This document shows positions 33,866-42,720 of a DNA stretch of 64,000 nt, piece by piece. Position numbers and translations under genes: made by a program. This DNA is from QHCA01 sp038237645 (lineage in GTDB: Bacteria; Actinomycetota; Actinomycetes; Mycobacteriales; QHCA01), in assembly GCA_038237645.1 (NCBI GenBank), contig JBBRYN010000002.1:62001-126000 (forward strand), read 5' to 3'. The first letter of the stretch is position 1; every line of letters begins with the position of its first letter. A model generated the notes under the pieces. It did not search any database, had not been told where the DNA came from, and saw nothing but the letters and a program-made list of their open reading frames with translations.

Positions 33866-36091
33866 TTGTCGGACACCACCACGTACGAATCCGTTGCTCA
33901 CATCGACAACGGCACCCATGCCGCCCGCGAGATCCGGTTCCAGACCGGCCGGCTCGCCCGACAAGCCGCCGGATCGGCGGTCGCCTACCTGGGCGACACC
34001 ATGGTCCTCTCGGCAACCACCGCATCGAAGAAGCCCAAGGACAACCTCGACTTCTTCCCCCTCACCGTCGACGTCGAGGAGCGGATGTACGCCGCGGGCC
34101 GCATCCCCGGCTCGTTCTTCCGCCGCGAGGGCCGGCCGACCGAGGACGCGATCCTCACCTGCCGGCTGATCGACCGGCCGCTGCGCCCGTCGTTCGCCAA
34201 GGGCCTGCGCAACGAGATCCAGGTCGTCTGCACAATCATGGCGCTGGACCCCGACACGCTCTACGACGTCGTCGCGATCAACGCTGCGTCGCTGTCCACG
34301 CAGCTGGCCGGCCTGCCCTTCTCCGGGCCGATCGGCGCCACCCGGGTGGCCTACATCGACGGTGACTGGGTCGCCTTCCCGACGCATTCGGAGCTTGCGG
34401 AGGCCACCTTCGACATGGTGGTCGCCGGGAGAGTGCTGGACGACGGCGATGTGGCCATCATGATGGTCGAGGCCGAGGCGACACCTGGTGCCTTCGTCAA
34501 GGTGCAAAACGGCAAGCCGGCGCCGACCGAGGACGTCGTCGCGGCCGGACTCGAGGCGGCGAAGCCCACCATCAAGGCCCTGGTCGCCGCGCAGCGGGAG
34601 GTGGCCGCAAAGGCGGCAAAGCCGACCCGGGACTTCCCGCGGTTCCTCGATTACGAAGACGACGTGTTCACCGTCGTCGCGGAGTCCGTCACCGGCGACC
34701 TCCGGCAGGCCATCACCATCGCCGACAAGCTCGAGCGCGAGGCCGCGCTCGACCAGGTCAAGGAGCAGGCCAAGGAGCAACTCGCCGAGCAGTTTGCGGG
34801 GCGCGACAAGGAGGTCACCGGCGCCGTCCGGGCACTGACGAAGAAGCTCGTCCGCGAGCGTGTGCTCCGCGACAAGGTGCGCATGGACGGCCGCGGGCTC
34901 AGCGACATCCGGCAGTTGTCGGCCGAGGTCGACGTGATCCCCCGGGTCCACGGCTCGGCGCTGTTCGAGCGCGGTGACACCCAGATCCTCGGCGTCACCA
35001 CGCTCAACATGCTGCGCATGGAGCAGATGCTCGACACCCTCGCCCCGGAGACCCGCAAGCGCTACATGCACAACTACAACTTCCCGCCGTATTCCACCGG
35101 TGAGACCGGCCGGGTCGGCTCTCCCAAGCGCCGCGAGATCGGCCACGGGGCGCTGGCCGAGCGGGCGCTGATGCCCGTGCTGCCCAGCCGCGAGGAGTTC
35201 CCGTACGCCATCCGCCAGGTCTCCGAGGCGCTCGGGTCCAACGGGTCGACCTCGATGGGGTCGGTGTGTGCCTCGACGATGGCGCTGCTCAATGCCGGTG
35301 TGCCGCTCAAGGCGCCGGTGGCCGGCATCGCGATGGGATTGATCTCCGGCGAGGTCGACGGCGAGACGCAGTACGTCGCCCTGACCGACATCCTCGGTGC
35401 CGAGGACGCCTACGGCGACATGGACTTCAAGGTTGCCGGCACCAAGGACTTCGTGACGGCACTGCAGCTCGACACCAAGCTCGACGGGATCCCGTCCGAT
35501 GTCCTGCGGGCAGCTCTGCTCCAGGCCAAGGACGCCCGGCTGGCGATCCTCGAGGTGATGGGCGCGGCGATCGACGGGCCGGACGAGATGAGTCCTTACG
35601 CGCCGCGCGTCACCACGATCAAGATCCCGGTGGACAAGATCGGTGAGGTTATCGGGCCCAAGGGCAAGATGATCAATTCGATCCAGGACGAGACCGGCGC
35701 CGAGATCAGCATCGACGACGACGGCACGATCTACGTGGGGGCCTCGGACGGACCCTCGGCGCAGGCGGCGGTCGACAAGATCAACATGATCGCCAACCCG
35801 GTGATGCCCAAGGTCGGGGAGCGCTTCCTCGGCACCGTGGTCAAGACTGCCGCGTTCGGCGCGTTCGTCTCGTTGATCCCCGGCAAGGACGGGCTGGTGC
35901 ACATCTCGAAGTTGGGCAACGGCAAGCGCATCGGCAAGGTCGAGGACGTCGTCAACGTCGGCGACAAGTTGCAGGTCGAGATCACCGAGATCGACGCACG
36001 GGGCAAGATCAGCCTCGTGCCGGTTCAGGAGGGCCAAGCTGCTGCGGCGGCCGGCGCGGGCACCGCACGCGCTGAGTCAACCAGAGCGTGA
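33866..36091 (+). CDS. pnp: Polyribonucleotide nucleotidyltransferase
   Basis: PNPase degrades RNA 3' to 5' by phosphorolysis and can add tails; in actinomycetes it also has links to (p)ppGpp chemistry. The 741-residue protein has two RNase PH domains (FFPLTVDVEERMYAAGRIPG, MSVRATYC-region DGETQYVALTDILG), a KH domain (IGPKGKMINSI) and a C-terminal S1 domain. The start is TTG 33866, chosen because AGGAGG sits 7 bases upstream and the conserved start follows within 20 residues. Confidence 0.95.
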   Translation: MSDTTTYESVAHIDNGTHAAREIRFQTGRLARQAAGSAVAYLGDTMVLSATTASKKPKDNLDFFPLTVDVEERMYAAGRIPGSFFRREGRPTEDAILTCRLIDRPLRPSFAKGLRNEIQVVCTIMALDPDTLYDVVAINAASLSTQLAGLPFSGPIGATRVAYIDGDWVAFPTHSELAEATFDMVVAGRVLDDGDVAIMMVEAEATPGAFVKVQNGKPAPTEDVVAAGLEAAKPTIKALVAAQREVAAKAAKPTRDFPRFLDYEDDVFTVVAESVTGDLRQAITIADKLEREAALDQVKEQAKEQLAEQFAGRDKEVTGAVRALTKKLVRERVLRDKVRMDGRGLSDIRQLSAEVDVIPRVHGSALFERGDTQILGVTTLNMLRMEQMLDTLAPETRKRYMHNYNFPPYSTGETGRVGSPKRREIGHGALAERALMPVLPSREEFPYAIRQVSEALGSNGSTSMGSVCASTMALLNAGVPLKAPVAGIAMGLISGEVDGETQYVALTDILGAEDAYGDMDFKVAGTKDFVTALQLDTKLDGIPSDVLRAALLQAKDARLAILEVMGAAIDGPDEMSPYAPRVTTIKIPVDKIGEVIGPKGKMINSIQDETGAEISIDDDGTIYVGASDGPSAQAAVDKINMIANPVMPKVGERFLGTVVKTAAFGAFVSLIPGKDGLVHISKLGNGKRIGKVEDVVNVGDKLQVEITEIDARGKISLVPVQEGQAAAAAGAGTARAESTRA

Positions 36092-37434
36092 CGCGCCCGG
36101 CCGGATTGCAGCAGCCCGGGTCGACCCAGACGCTCTCGGCCGGACGGTACGGCGGCACGATCCGCCGTACCGTCCTGCCCGGCGGACTCCGGGTGATCAC
36201 CGAGGCACTGCCCGCGATGCGTTCCGTGGCCTTCGGCATCTGGGTCGGGATCGGCTCGCGGGACGAGGCACCTTCCCTCAGCGGGTCGTCGCACTTCCTG
36301 GAGCACCTGCTGTTCAAAGGCACGAAGACCCGAAGTGCGATGGACATTTCGGCGGCGATGGATGCCGTCGGCGGTGAGATGAACGCCTTCACCGCGAAGG
36401 AGTACACCTGCTACTACACCCGGGTGCTCGACGTCGACATGCCGCTGGCCGTCGACATCGTCTGCGACATGGTGGCCTCCTCGCTGATCACCGCGGACGA
36501 CTTCGAGGTGGAGCGTGGGGTCATCCTCGAGGAGATCGCCATGCATGACGACGATCCCGGTGACGTGGTGCACGACGTGTTCGCCGAGGCGGTCTTCGGC
36601 GACCATCCACTGGGGCGGCCGGTGATCGGCACCGTGGACACTATCCGGGCGATGGGTCGCGACCAGGTCGCCCGCTTCTACCGCCGCCGCTACCAGCCGC
36701 CCAGCATGGTGGTGGCCGCCGCGGGCAACCTCGACCACCGCCGCGTAGTGCGGTTGGTGCGCAAGGCGTTCGGCCAGGCGGGCCGGCTCACCGAGTCGGC
36801 CGCCTGCCCGGCCGGCCCACGCCCGGCGCAGCGCCGGGTGCCGCGGACGCCCTCCACCCTGCGCGTCGTCGACCGGCCGACCGAGCTCGCCCATGTCATC
36901 CTCGGTGGTCGTGGCCTCGGCCGGCATGACGAGCGGCGCTTCGCCCTCGGCGTCCTCAACAGCGCTCTCGGCGGCGGCATGAGCAGCCGGTTGTTCCAGG
37001 AGATCCGCGAGAAGCGCGGCCTGGTCTACTCCGTCTACTCCTACGCCTCGCAATACGCCGACGCCGGAGTCTTCGGCGTTTACGCGGGCTGTGCGCCGGG
37101 CAACGCCCAGCGGGTGCTGGGGCTGATCCGCGAGCAGCTCGACCTCGCCGCGACCAAGGGCCTCAGCGACGCCGAGGTGGAGCGCGGCCGCGGCCAGATG
37201 AAGGGCGGGCTGGTGCTCGGGCTGGAGGACAGTGGCTCACGGATGAGCCGCATCGGCAAGGGAGAGTTGGTGTACGGCGAGATCCTCGAAGTCGACGACC
37301 TGATCGCGCGGATCGACGCGGTCACCCCGGACGACGTACGGCAGGTTGCCGCTGAGCTGCTCGGGCGCCCGCTCTCGCTGGGCGTGATCGGCCCGTTCAG
37401 TGACGACGACTTCAGCGGGTCGGTGGCTTCGTGA
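36088..37434 (+). CDS. M16 family zinc peptidase
   Basis: This is a pitrilysin-type peptidase resembling mitochondrial processing peptidase beta. The inverted zinc motif HFLEH (H69, E72, H73) and the downstream glutamate (ERGVILEEI) are present, as is the C-terminal half with GGGMSSRLFQEIREKRGLVYSV split across normal family positions. At 448 residues it is a single-chain bacterial form. It overlaps pnp by 4 bp and dapB by 4 bp, its usual position in actinomycetes. Natural substrate unknown. Confidence 0.92.
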   Translation: MTRPAGLQQPGSTQTLSAGRYGGTIRRTVLPGGLRVITEALPAMRSVAFGIWVGIGSRDEAPSLSGSSHFLEHLLFKGTKTRSAMDISAAMDAVGGEMNAFTAKEYTCYYTRVLDVDMPLAVDIVCDMVASSLITADDFEVERGVILEEIAMHDDDPGDVVHDVFAEAVFGDHPLGRPVIGTVDTIRAMGRDQVARFYRRRYQPPSMVVAAAGNLDHRRVVRLVRKAFGQAGRLTESAACPAGPRPAQRRVPRTPSTLRVVDRPTELAHVILGGRGLGRHDERRFALGVLNSALGGGMSSRLFQEIREKRGLVYSVYSYASQYADAGVFGVYAGCAPGNAQRVLGLIREQLDLAATKGLSDAEVERGRGQMKGGLVLGLEDSGSRMSRIGKGELVYGEILEVDDLIARIDAVTPDDVRQVAAELLGRPLSLGVIGPFSDDDFSGSVAS

Positions 37435-38186
37435 CCGAGCCGATCCGGGTGGGCGTGCTGGGCGCCCGCGGCCGCATGGGCGCGGAGGTCTGCCGCGCCG
37501 TCGACGCAGCCGATGATCTCGACCTGGTGGCGATGGTCGACACCGGCGACATCCTCAACTTCATCTCCGACGCCGGCGCGCAGGTCGTCGTGGATTTCAC
37601 CCATCCCGACGTGGTCATGGACAACATCCGGTGGTGCATCGACGAGGGAATCTCTCTCGTCGTCGGCACCTCGGGCTTCGACCAGGAGCGGATGGCAACG
37701 GTCGAGGACTGGGTCCGGGTAGCACCGCGACCGGTCGGGGTGGTCATCGCGGCCAACTTCGGCCTCGGGGCTGTGCTGATGATGGACTTCGCCACCCGCG
37801 CGGCCCGCTACTTCGATTCCGTCGAGATCGTCGAGCTGCATCACCCGCACAAGGCCGACGCACCAAGCGGGACGGCCCGGCGCACCGCACAGCTGGTGTC
37901 GGCCGCGCGTGCCGAAGCCGGCAAGGCCCCGATGACCGACGCCACGATGATCGCCGCCGACGGTGCCCGCGGGGCGTTGGTCGACGGCGTGCACGTGCAC
38001 TCGGTGCGGCTGGCGGGCCTGGTGGCCCATCAGGAGGTGCTGCTCGGCGCCGCGGGGGAGACCCTCACGATCCGGCACGACTCGCACGACCGGGCGTCGT
38101 TCATGCCCGGCGTCCTGCTCGCCGTGCGCCAGGTGCTTCACCATCCGGGACTCACCCAGGGCATCGGGTCCTTCTTGGACAACTGA
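37431..38186 (+). CDS. dapB: 4-hydroxy-tetrahydrodipicolinate reductase
   Basis: DapB is the second enzyme of the lysine/diaminopimelate branch, giving precursors for cell wall and lysine. The NADPH motif GVLGARGRMG (residues 8-17) and the catalytic segment ELHHPHKADAPSGTA (His-His and Lys) are intact, as is VGTSGF. Length 251 residues. GTG 37431 overlaps the M16 peptidase stop. Its pathway partner dapA is 18 kb downstream. Confidence 0.95.
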   Translation: MTEPIRVGVLGARGRMGAEVCRAVDAADDLDLVAMVDTGDILNFISDAGAQVVVDFTHPDVVMDNIRWCIDEGISLVVGTSGFDQERMATVEDWVRVAPRPVGVVIAANFGLGAVLMMDFATRAARYFDSVEIVELHHPHKADAPSGTARRTAQLVSAARAEAGKAPMTDATMIAADGARGALVDGVHVHSVRLAGLVAHQEVLLGAAGETLTIRHDSHDRASFMPGVLLAVRQVLHHPGLTQGIGSFLDN

Positions 38187-38247
38187 GTCGACTGATCCAC
38201 GGCGCCGCAAGCTTGAGCCGGCTGCGTAGATCGCCGATGCTGCGGCT

Positions 38248-38838
38248 GTGACCGACGCCGAGTTCGACGCGCTGCTGGCGGAGGCGATCGCCGGCGACGG
38301 GGGTGCGTTCGGCCGGTTGTGGCGCGACAGCCAGCCCATGCTCCTGCGCTACCTGTGGGTTCTCGTCGGCGACCGGGCCGAGGATCTCGCGGCCGACACC
38401 TGGCTCGATGTCGTGCGGCGGCTCCCGTCCTTCCGTGGCGACCGGGCCGGCTTCCGCGGCTGGCTGATCACGATCGGCCGCCACAAGACGATCGACGCGC
38501 AACGCCGGTCGGCGCGTCGCCCGGAGCGACTCGTGGCCGTCTGCACCGGTATCGAGGCTGCCTCCGGGCAGGACCCGTCGGAAATCGTCACAGAGCGGCT
38601 GTCGACCCAGGCTGCGCTCCGGCTGATCGCGACGCTGGGGCCAGACGTCGCCGAGATGGTGGCCCTGCGGGTGATCGTCGGGCTCGACGTCGCCGAGGTC
38701 GCGCGGGTCGTCGGTCGACGTCCGGGCACGGTTCGAGTCGCCGTTCACCGGGGGTTGCACCGGCTGGCGCTGCAATTGACGGGAGGTGATGTAACGCCGG
38801 TGCCTCCGGCAACGCTGTTAGGCAGAGATGACCAATAA
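38248..38838 (+). CDS. ECF-type RNA polymerase sigma factor
   Basis: The 196-residue protein has sigma region 2 (FGRLWRDSQPMLLRYLWVLVG, DLAADTWLDVVRRLPSFRG, FRGWLITIGRHKTID) and region 4 (LGPDVAEMVALRVIVGLDVA, VARVVGRRPGTVRVAVHRGLHRL). It lacks regions 1 and 3, so it is an extracytoplasmic-function factor. Start is GTG 38248. The next gene overlaps it by 11 bp and encodes a membrane protein that is the likely partner or anti-sigma factor. The signal sensed is unknown. Confidence 0.87.
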   Translation: MTDAEFDALLAEAIAGDGGAFGRLWRDSQPMLLRYLWVLVGDRAEDLAADTWLDVVRRLPSFRGDRAGFRGWLITIGRHKTIDAQRRSARRPERLVAVCTGIEAASGQDPSEIVTERLSTQAALRLIATLGPDVAEMVALRVIVGLDVAEVARVVGRRPGTVRVAVHRGLHRLALQLTGGDVTPVPPATLLGRDDQ

Positions 38839-39577
38839 CCCGGATCCCCCCCAAGAAGTGCCGGAGCTCGACCAATGGTCGATCGACCGGCTGCTGCTCG
38901 GCTACCCCCCGGACCCTGCGGCCGGACCTTCGGCTGCCGGGATCTGGGCGCTGGTCACGGCAGCGCGCAGCCCGATGAGTGCTGCTGAGCGAGCCGGCGA
39001 GGCGACCGTGCTCGCCGGGTTCGCCGATGCGATCCGGACCGGCCGGCCGGCCGGCCTCAGGAGAGCCCCCATGCTCGCGTTATCCACTCTTCTGGGCAGC
39101 AAGCTCGCGCTGGCTGCCACCCTCGGCGCGGTCGCCCTCGGCGGGCTGACCGCCGTCGCATACGCCGGCGACCTGCCGGCCCCGGCGCAACAGTTCGCGC
39201 ACGACTCCGTCGGAGCGCCGAGCGCCCACCACGGCCGGCCAACGCCCACTGCCAAGGGACCCGATGCCACCGGCAAGGCCGCGTACGGACTGTGCACGGC
39301 CTACCGGTCGGCCGGGCAGCATGGGAACGCGAAGACCAAGTCGGTCGCCTTCCGCAATCTTGCGACGGCGGCCGGCGGCGAGCCCAACATCGCAGCCTAC
39401 TGCGCCAAAATCCCGCACCCCGGCAAGTCCGGTGACCATCCGACGAGGCCGCCGACGAGGCCGCCAACGAGGCCGCCGGTGTCGCATCCGACCGGTCCGC
39501 CGTCAGCGCGTCCGACCGGACACCCCGGCCCGCACCCGACCGGCCGGCCGCCCGGACACCCAGGCCATCACCGCTGA
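38828..39577 (+). CDS. Putative membrane partner of the ECF sigma factor, Pro/His-rich tail
   Basis: The 249-residue protein has a soluble N-terminus (about 1-75, ending in a helix that includes AERAGEATVLAGFADAIR), one transmembrane helix (about 93-112), and an outside part with AYGLCTAYRSAGQHG and AAYCAK. The tail is low-complexity Pro/His/Gly/Thr. The layout resembles single-pass anti-sigma proteins that follow ECF genes in actinomycetes, but no zinc-binding ZAS motif is visible, so the role is inferred from position. A 12-bp sequence is repeated three times at 39443-39478. Confidence 0.6.
   Translation: MTNNPDPPQEVPELDQWSIDRLLLGYPPDPAAGPSAAGIWALVTAARSPMSAAERAGEATVLAGFADAIRTGRPAGLRRAPMLALSTLLGSKLALAATLGAVALGGLTAVAYAGDLPAPAQQFAHDSVGAPSAHHGRPTPTAKGPDATGKAAYGLCTAYRSAGQHGNAKTKSVAFRNLATAAGGEPNIAAYCAKIPHPGKSGDHPTRPPTRPPTRPPVSHPTGPPSARPTGHPGPHPTGRPPGHPGHHR
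39443..39478 (+). repeat. Three tandem 12-bp units encoding PTRP
   Basis: ACGAGGCCGCC[GA] occurs at 39443-39454, 39455-39466 and 39467-39478. It lengthens the Pro-rich extracytoplasmic tail of the putative sigma-factor partner. Confidence 0.85.
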
Positions 39578-39606
39578 CCGGCCGTCGACCGATCCTCGCC
39601 GACTCG

Positions 39607-40689
39607 TCAGTCCGGCGTCGCCAGGCTCGTGTGCAGTCGCACCTCCGTGACCAGCCGGCCGTCCATGTCGAGCGTGCGCGCCGCGCCGTCGAGCTCCCAG
39701 CCGGCCGACTGGAAGAACGAACGGCAGATCCGATCCTGCTCCAGCAGCCAGGTCACGGCGTTGGTGTAGCCGTCCTGGCGGAGCAGCTCGACGGTTGCCG
39801 CCAGCAACCGGCTGCCGTGCCCCCGCCGGCCCCAACGTGGCTCTACGAGCAGCGTGGCCAGCAAAGCGCTCGGTTCGCCGGCGCCATCCCCATCGTCGAC
39901 CGGTCCCAACGCACTGAAACCCACCGTCCACTCCCGCTCCAGCGCCACGAGCACCCGGTGCCGTGGTGACGGCGGTCGCGTGACGGCGGCAGCCCATTGT
40001 GCCGTGACTTCGTCGACGGTCAGCGTGTCGAGGATCCGGGCGGGCAGGACCCTGGCGTAGGCCGTGCGCCACGTCGAGAGCTGGATCCCGGCGATCTCGG
40101 CGGCGTCTGCGGCACCGGCCGGCCGAACGCTGACATCGGCCCGGGGCGACTGGTGTGCCTGGGGGGTTTGGCGCCGTACATACCGCAGCTCCGGCAGGGT
40201 GGCACCGCCGGTCACGTATTCCTGCCGTTGCCCGTCGAAGCACCAGCCGACCGATTCGTAGAAGCGCCGGCCCCGGTCGTTGGCCTCCAGCACCCACAGC
40301 CGCTGCGGGGCGAGGGCCAGCGCGTCGAGCCGCTGCACCGCCCCTGCCATCAGGGTGGCCCCCACCCCGCGGCCCCACTGCTCGGGCGCGACGTATATCG
40401 CCCTGACCTCGCCGGCGCCGTCGGCCGCGCATCGGCCGTCCGCGCCGCGCCACGCCCCGATGACCGCGAAGCCGACGACGGTGCCGTCCTGCGTGGCGAC
40501 GAGCAGTTCGGTGTCGTCGGCCGGGTCGGCCGCCCGGGTGAGCAGGCCGCGGTGCCGGTCGGCCGGATCCAGCGCGTCCAGCACGGGTTGCGGAACGATG
40601 CCGGCGTAGCCGATCTGCCAGCTGTTTACCCAGATCCGGGCCACCGCCCAGAAGTCGACCTCACCGCCGGGGCGTACCAGCACCGTCAT
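39607..40689 (-). CDS. Tandem GNAT acetyltransferase
   Basis: The 360-residue protein has two GNAT domains, about 1-175 and 190-360. Each begins with a related helix (ARIWVNSWQIGYAGIVPQPV and IAGIQLSTWRTAYARVLPAR) and each keeps an acetyl-CoA loop (QWGRGVGATL and RWGRRGHGSRL), so it arose by internal duplication. Mycothiol synthase has two GNAT halves too, but the signature segments differ and I do not make that call. The ATG at 40689 overlaps the dedA stop by 4 bp. Confidence 0.82.
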   Translation of the reverse strand: MTVLVRPGGEVDFWAVARIWVNSWQIGYAGIVPQPVLDALDPADRHRGLLTRAADPADDTELLVATQDGTVVGFAVIGAWRGADGRCAADGAGEVRAIYVAPEQWGRGVGATLMAGAVQRLDALALAPQRLWVLEANDRGRRFYESVGWCFDGQRQEYVTGGATLPELRYVRRQTPQAHQSPRADVSVRPAGAADAAEIAGIQLSTWRTAYARVLPARILDTLTVDEVTAQWAAAVTRPPSPRHRVLVALEREWTVGFSALGPVDDGDGAGEPSALLATLLVEPRWGRRGHGSRLLAATVELLRQDGYTNAVTWLLEQDRICRSFFQSAGWELDGAARTLDMDGRLVTEVRLHTSLATPD

Positions 40690-41303
40690 TCCACCGATTG
40701 CCGCGCGCGGCGCTTGCGGAGCACGTGGACGGCCACCCAGACCGTTATGACAACCGCGACCACAACGACGCCGCTGAGCTGTAGGTAGCGCTCCACTGTG
40801 GACAGCGAGCGGGCGAAGGCGTAGCCGAGCAGCACGCAGCCACCGCCCCAGACCGTGCCGCCGGCGGCATTCCAGGGGAGGAAGGTGAGGTAGGGCATCC
40901 GGGCCGCACCCGCCAACGTGGGAACGAGCGCGCGCAGCAGCGCGACCGAGCGGCCGAGGAAGACGGCCTTGCCGCCGTGCCGGCGCAGGAAGGTCTCGGC
41001 CCGGTCCCAGCGGCGGTCGCCGATCTTGCGGCCCAGCCAGGTGGTGCGCAGCCGGGGGCCGAGGATTCGCCCGACCTCGTAGCCGACCGAGTCGCCGGCG
41101 ATCGCGCACCCGACAGCTACCACCAGCATGATCGGCAGGCTCAGCTTGCCCTGGGCGCAGAGGTAACCGCCGACCAGCAGTGCCGTCTCGCCGGGCAATA
41201 CGACGCCGAGAAAGATCGCCGCCTCGCCGAAGGCCAGCGCGCCGAGCACGACATAGACCCACCACCCGTGGGCTCCGCCGACAGCGTGCAGGAGGCTCTT
41301 CAC
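40686..41303 (-). CDS. DedA family membrane protein
   Basis: DedA/VTT-domain proteins are linked to lipid flipping across the membrane (undecaprenyl phosphate or phospholipid) and envelope homeostasis. Landmarks are LGVVLPGETALLVGGYL, AIAGDSVGYEVGR and FLGRSVALLRALVPTLAGAARMPYLTF split over the usual sites, with 4-5 hydrophobic helices. I use GTG 41303 (206 residues, MKSLLHAVGG) since the longer frame to 41366 runs into the upstream gene. It is cotranscribed with the tandem GNAT. Confidence 0.85.
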   Translation of the reverse strand: MKSLLHAVGGAHGWWVYVVLGALAFGEAAIFLGVVLPGETALLVGGYLCAQGKLSLPIMLVVAVGCAIAGDSVGYEVGRILGPRLRTTWLGRKIGDRRWDRAETFLRRHGGKAVFLGRSVALLRALVPTLAGAARMPYLTFLPWNAAGGTVWGGGCVLLGYAFARSLSTVERYLQLSGVVVVAVVITVWVAVHVLRKRRARQSVE

Positions 41304-41325
41304 CGTTCCCAGTCTGCCGCAGTGC

Positions 41326-42720
41326 TCAGAGTGCACAGCCCAGGACGTCGGCGAGCAGCGCGACACCCCGCTGCAGATCGGCTACCTCTGCCCCGCCGTA
41401 GGTCAGTCGGAGGTAGGGCGCCGGCGGCTCCCCGGCGTAGTACGGCGTCCCCGGGCTGACCAGCAGCCCCCGGCGGGCACAGCGCGTCGCCACGTCGGTG
41501 TCGTCGCAGCCGTCGGGCAGTCGCAGCCACAGGTGCAGCCCTCCGCCGGGAACGCGCTCGACGGCCAGGGTCGGCAGATCGGCCCGGACGGCGGCCACCA
41601 GCGCGTCGCGCCGGCCGGTGAGCACCCGCCGCAGCCGTGCCAGGTGCCGCGGCCAGGCGCCTGAGGACAGGAACTCGACGGCGGTCTCCTGCAGTGGGAG
41701 CGGCAAGAAGAAGTCGTCCACCGTGCGCAGTGCGCGCAGCCGGGCGAGGGCCGGACCGCGGGCGATGGGGGATCCGATCCGCAGGCTCGGCGCGATCACC
41801 TTGGTCAGCGACGACACGTGCACCACGTGCCCGTCGGTGTCGCCGTGCAGTAGCGGCGGTGGCGTGTCCGGCGACAGGGCCAACTGGCGGGCATAGTCGT
41901 CCTCGATGAGGAACGCGCCGTGCCCCCGGACGACGTCCAGGACCGCCTGCCGCCGGGGGGCGGCCAGGACGGTCCCGCTGGGATTGGCATAGGTCGGCTG
42001 GGCGTAGAAGACCCGGGCGCCGGTGATGGCGAACGCCTCGTCGAGGAGTTCGGGTCGCACCCCGTCCGCGTCGGTCGGCACCGGCACCGGCCGCAGCCCG
42101 GCCGCCCGCGCCACCGCCAGGGCGCCCTGATAGGTCGGGGACTCCACCAGGACCGGCGAACCGGCCGGGGTCAGGGCGCGGAAGGCGGTCGACAGGCCGG
42201 CCTGCACGCCAGGGACCACGAGGACGTCGCCGGGGTCGGCTCCGGCCAGCCTGGCCAGGGCGGTGCGCAGTTCGGCGATGCCGTTGACCGGCGCCCGGCC
42301 CCATGCTCCCGGACGCCGGCCGGCCCTGGCCAGCGCGTCGCCCAGCGCGCGGGACGGCTGCAGTGCGGCGTCGGGGTAGCCGTTGTTGAGCACGAGTGCA
42401 CCCGGCTCGGGAAGCTCCAGCAGCCGGGCGGCCTCGCCGGCGTCGATGACCCGCTCGGCGAGTGCCACGGTCTGCCAGCCGAGATCGGGGGTGCCGGCGG
42501 CGGTGTCCCGGTGCGGTGCGACGAACGTGCCGCGTCCCGGCTCGCTGACCACCAGGCCCTCGCCGGCCAGTGTGGCCACGGCCCGCGACACCGTCACCGG
42601 GCTGACCCGGTAGGCGGCGACGAGCTCGCGGGTCGACGGCAGTGCCTCGCCCACGGGCCGGCTCGCGGCCAGCCGGCGCAGCTCGGCGGCGAGCCGGCTG
42701 GTACTGCTACTCTGAACCAT
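41326..42720 (-). CDS. MocR-type regulator (GntR helix-turn-helix plus aminotransferase domain)
   Basis: The N-terminal GntR HTH (about 8-70: LPSTRELVAAYRVSPVTVSRAV, GRGTFVAP) is joined to a class I aminotransferase domain (about 95-460). The PLP lysine lies in SSLTKVIAPSLRIG and the YANPSGT and DDYARQL motifs are present. MocR proteins sense PLP or an amine and usually control a divergent gene, often an exporter or enzyme. Here the start codon at 42718-42720 shares its CATG with the opposite EamA gene. Confidence 0.9.
   Translation of the reverse strand: MVQSSSTSRLAAELRRLAASRPVGEALPSTRELVAAYRVSPVTVSRAVATLAGEGLVVSEPGRGTFVAPHRDTAAGTPDLGWQTVALAERVIDAGEAARLLELPEPGALVLNNGYPDAALQPSRALGDALARAGRRPGAWGRAPVNGIAELRTALARLAGADPGDVLVVPGVQAGLSTAFRALTPAGSPVLVESPTYQGALAVARAAGLRPVPVPTDADGVRPELLDEAFAITGARVFYAQPTYANPSGTVLAAPRRQAVLDVVRGHGAFLIEDDYARQLALSPDTPPPLLHGDTDGHVVHVSSLTKVIAPSLRIGSPIARGPALARLRALRTVDDFFLPLPLQETAVEFLSSGAWPRHLARLRRVLTGRRDALVAAVRADLPTLAVERVPGGGLHLWLRLPDGCDDTDVATRCARRGLLVSPGTPYYAGEPPAPYLRLTYGGAEVADLQRGVALLADVLGCAL

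Noticed and set aside
33605..36037. An 810-residue minus-strand frame opposite pnp
   Set aside because: Fully antisense to pnp, with a composition typical of reverse-frame translation.
39607..40689. Mycothiol synthase MshD
   Set aside because: The two-GNAT layout is shared, but the sequence blocks do not match what I know of MshD.
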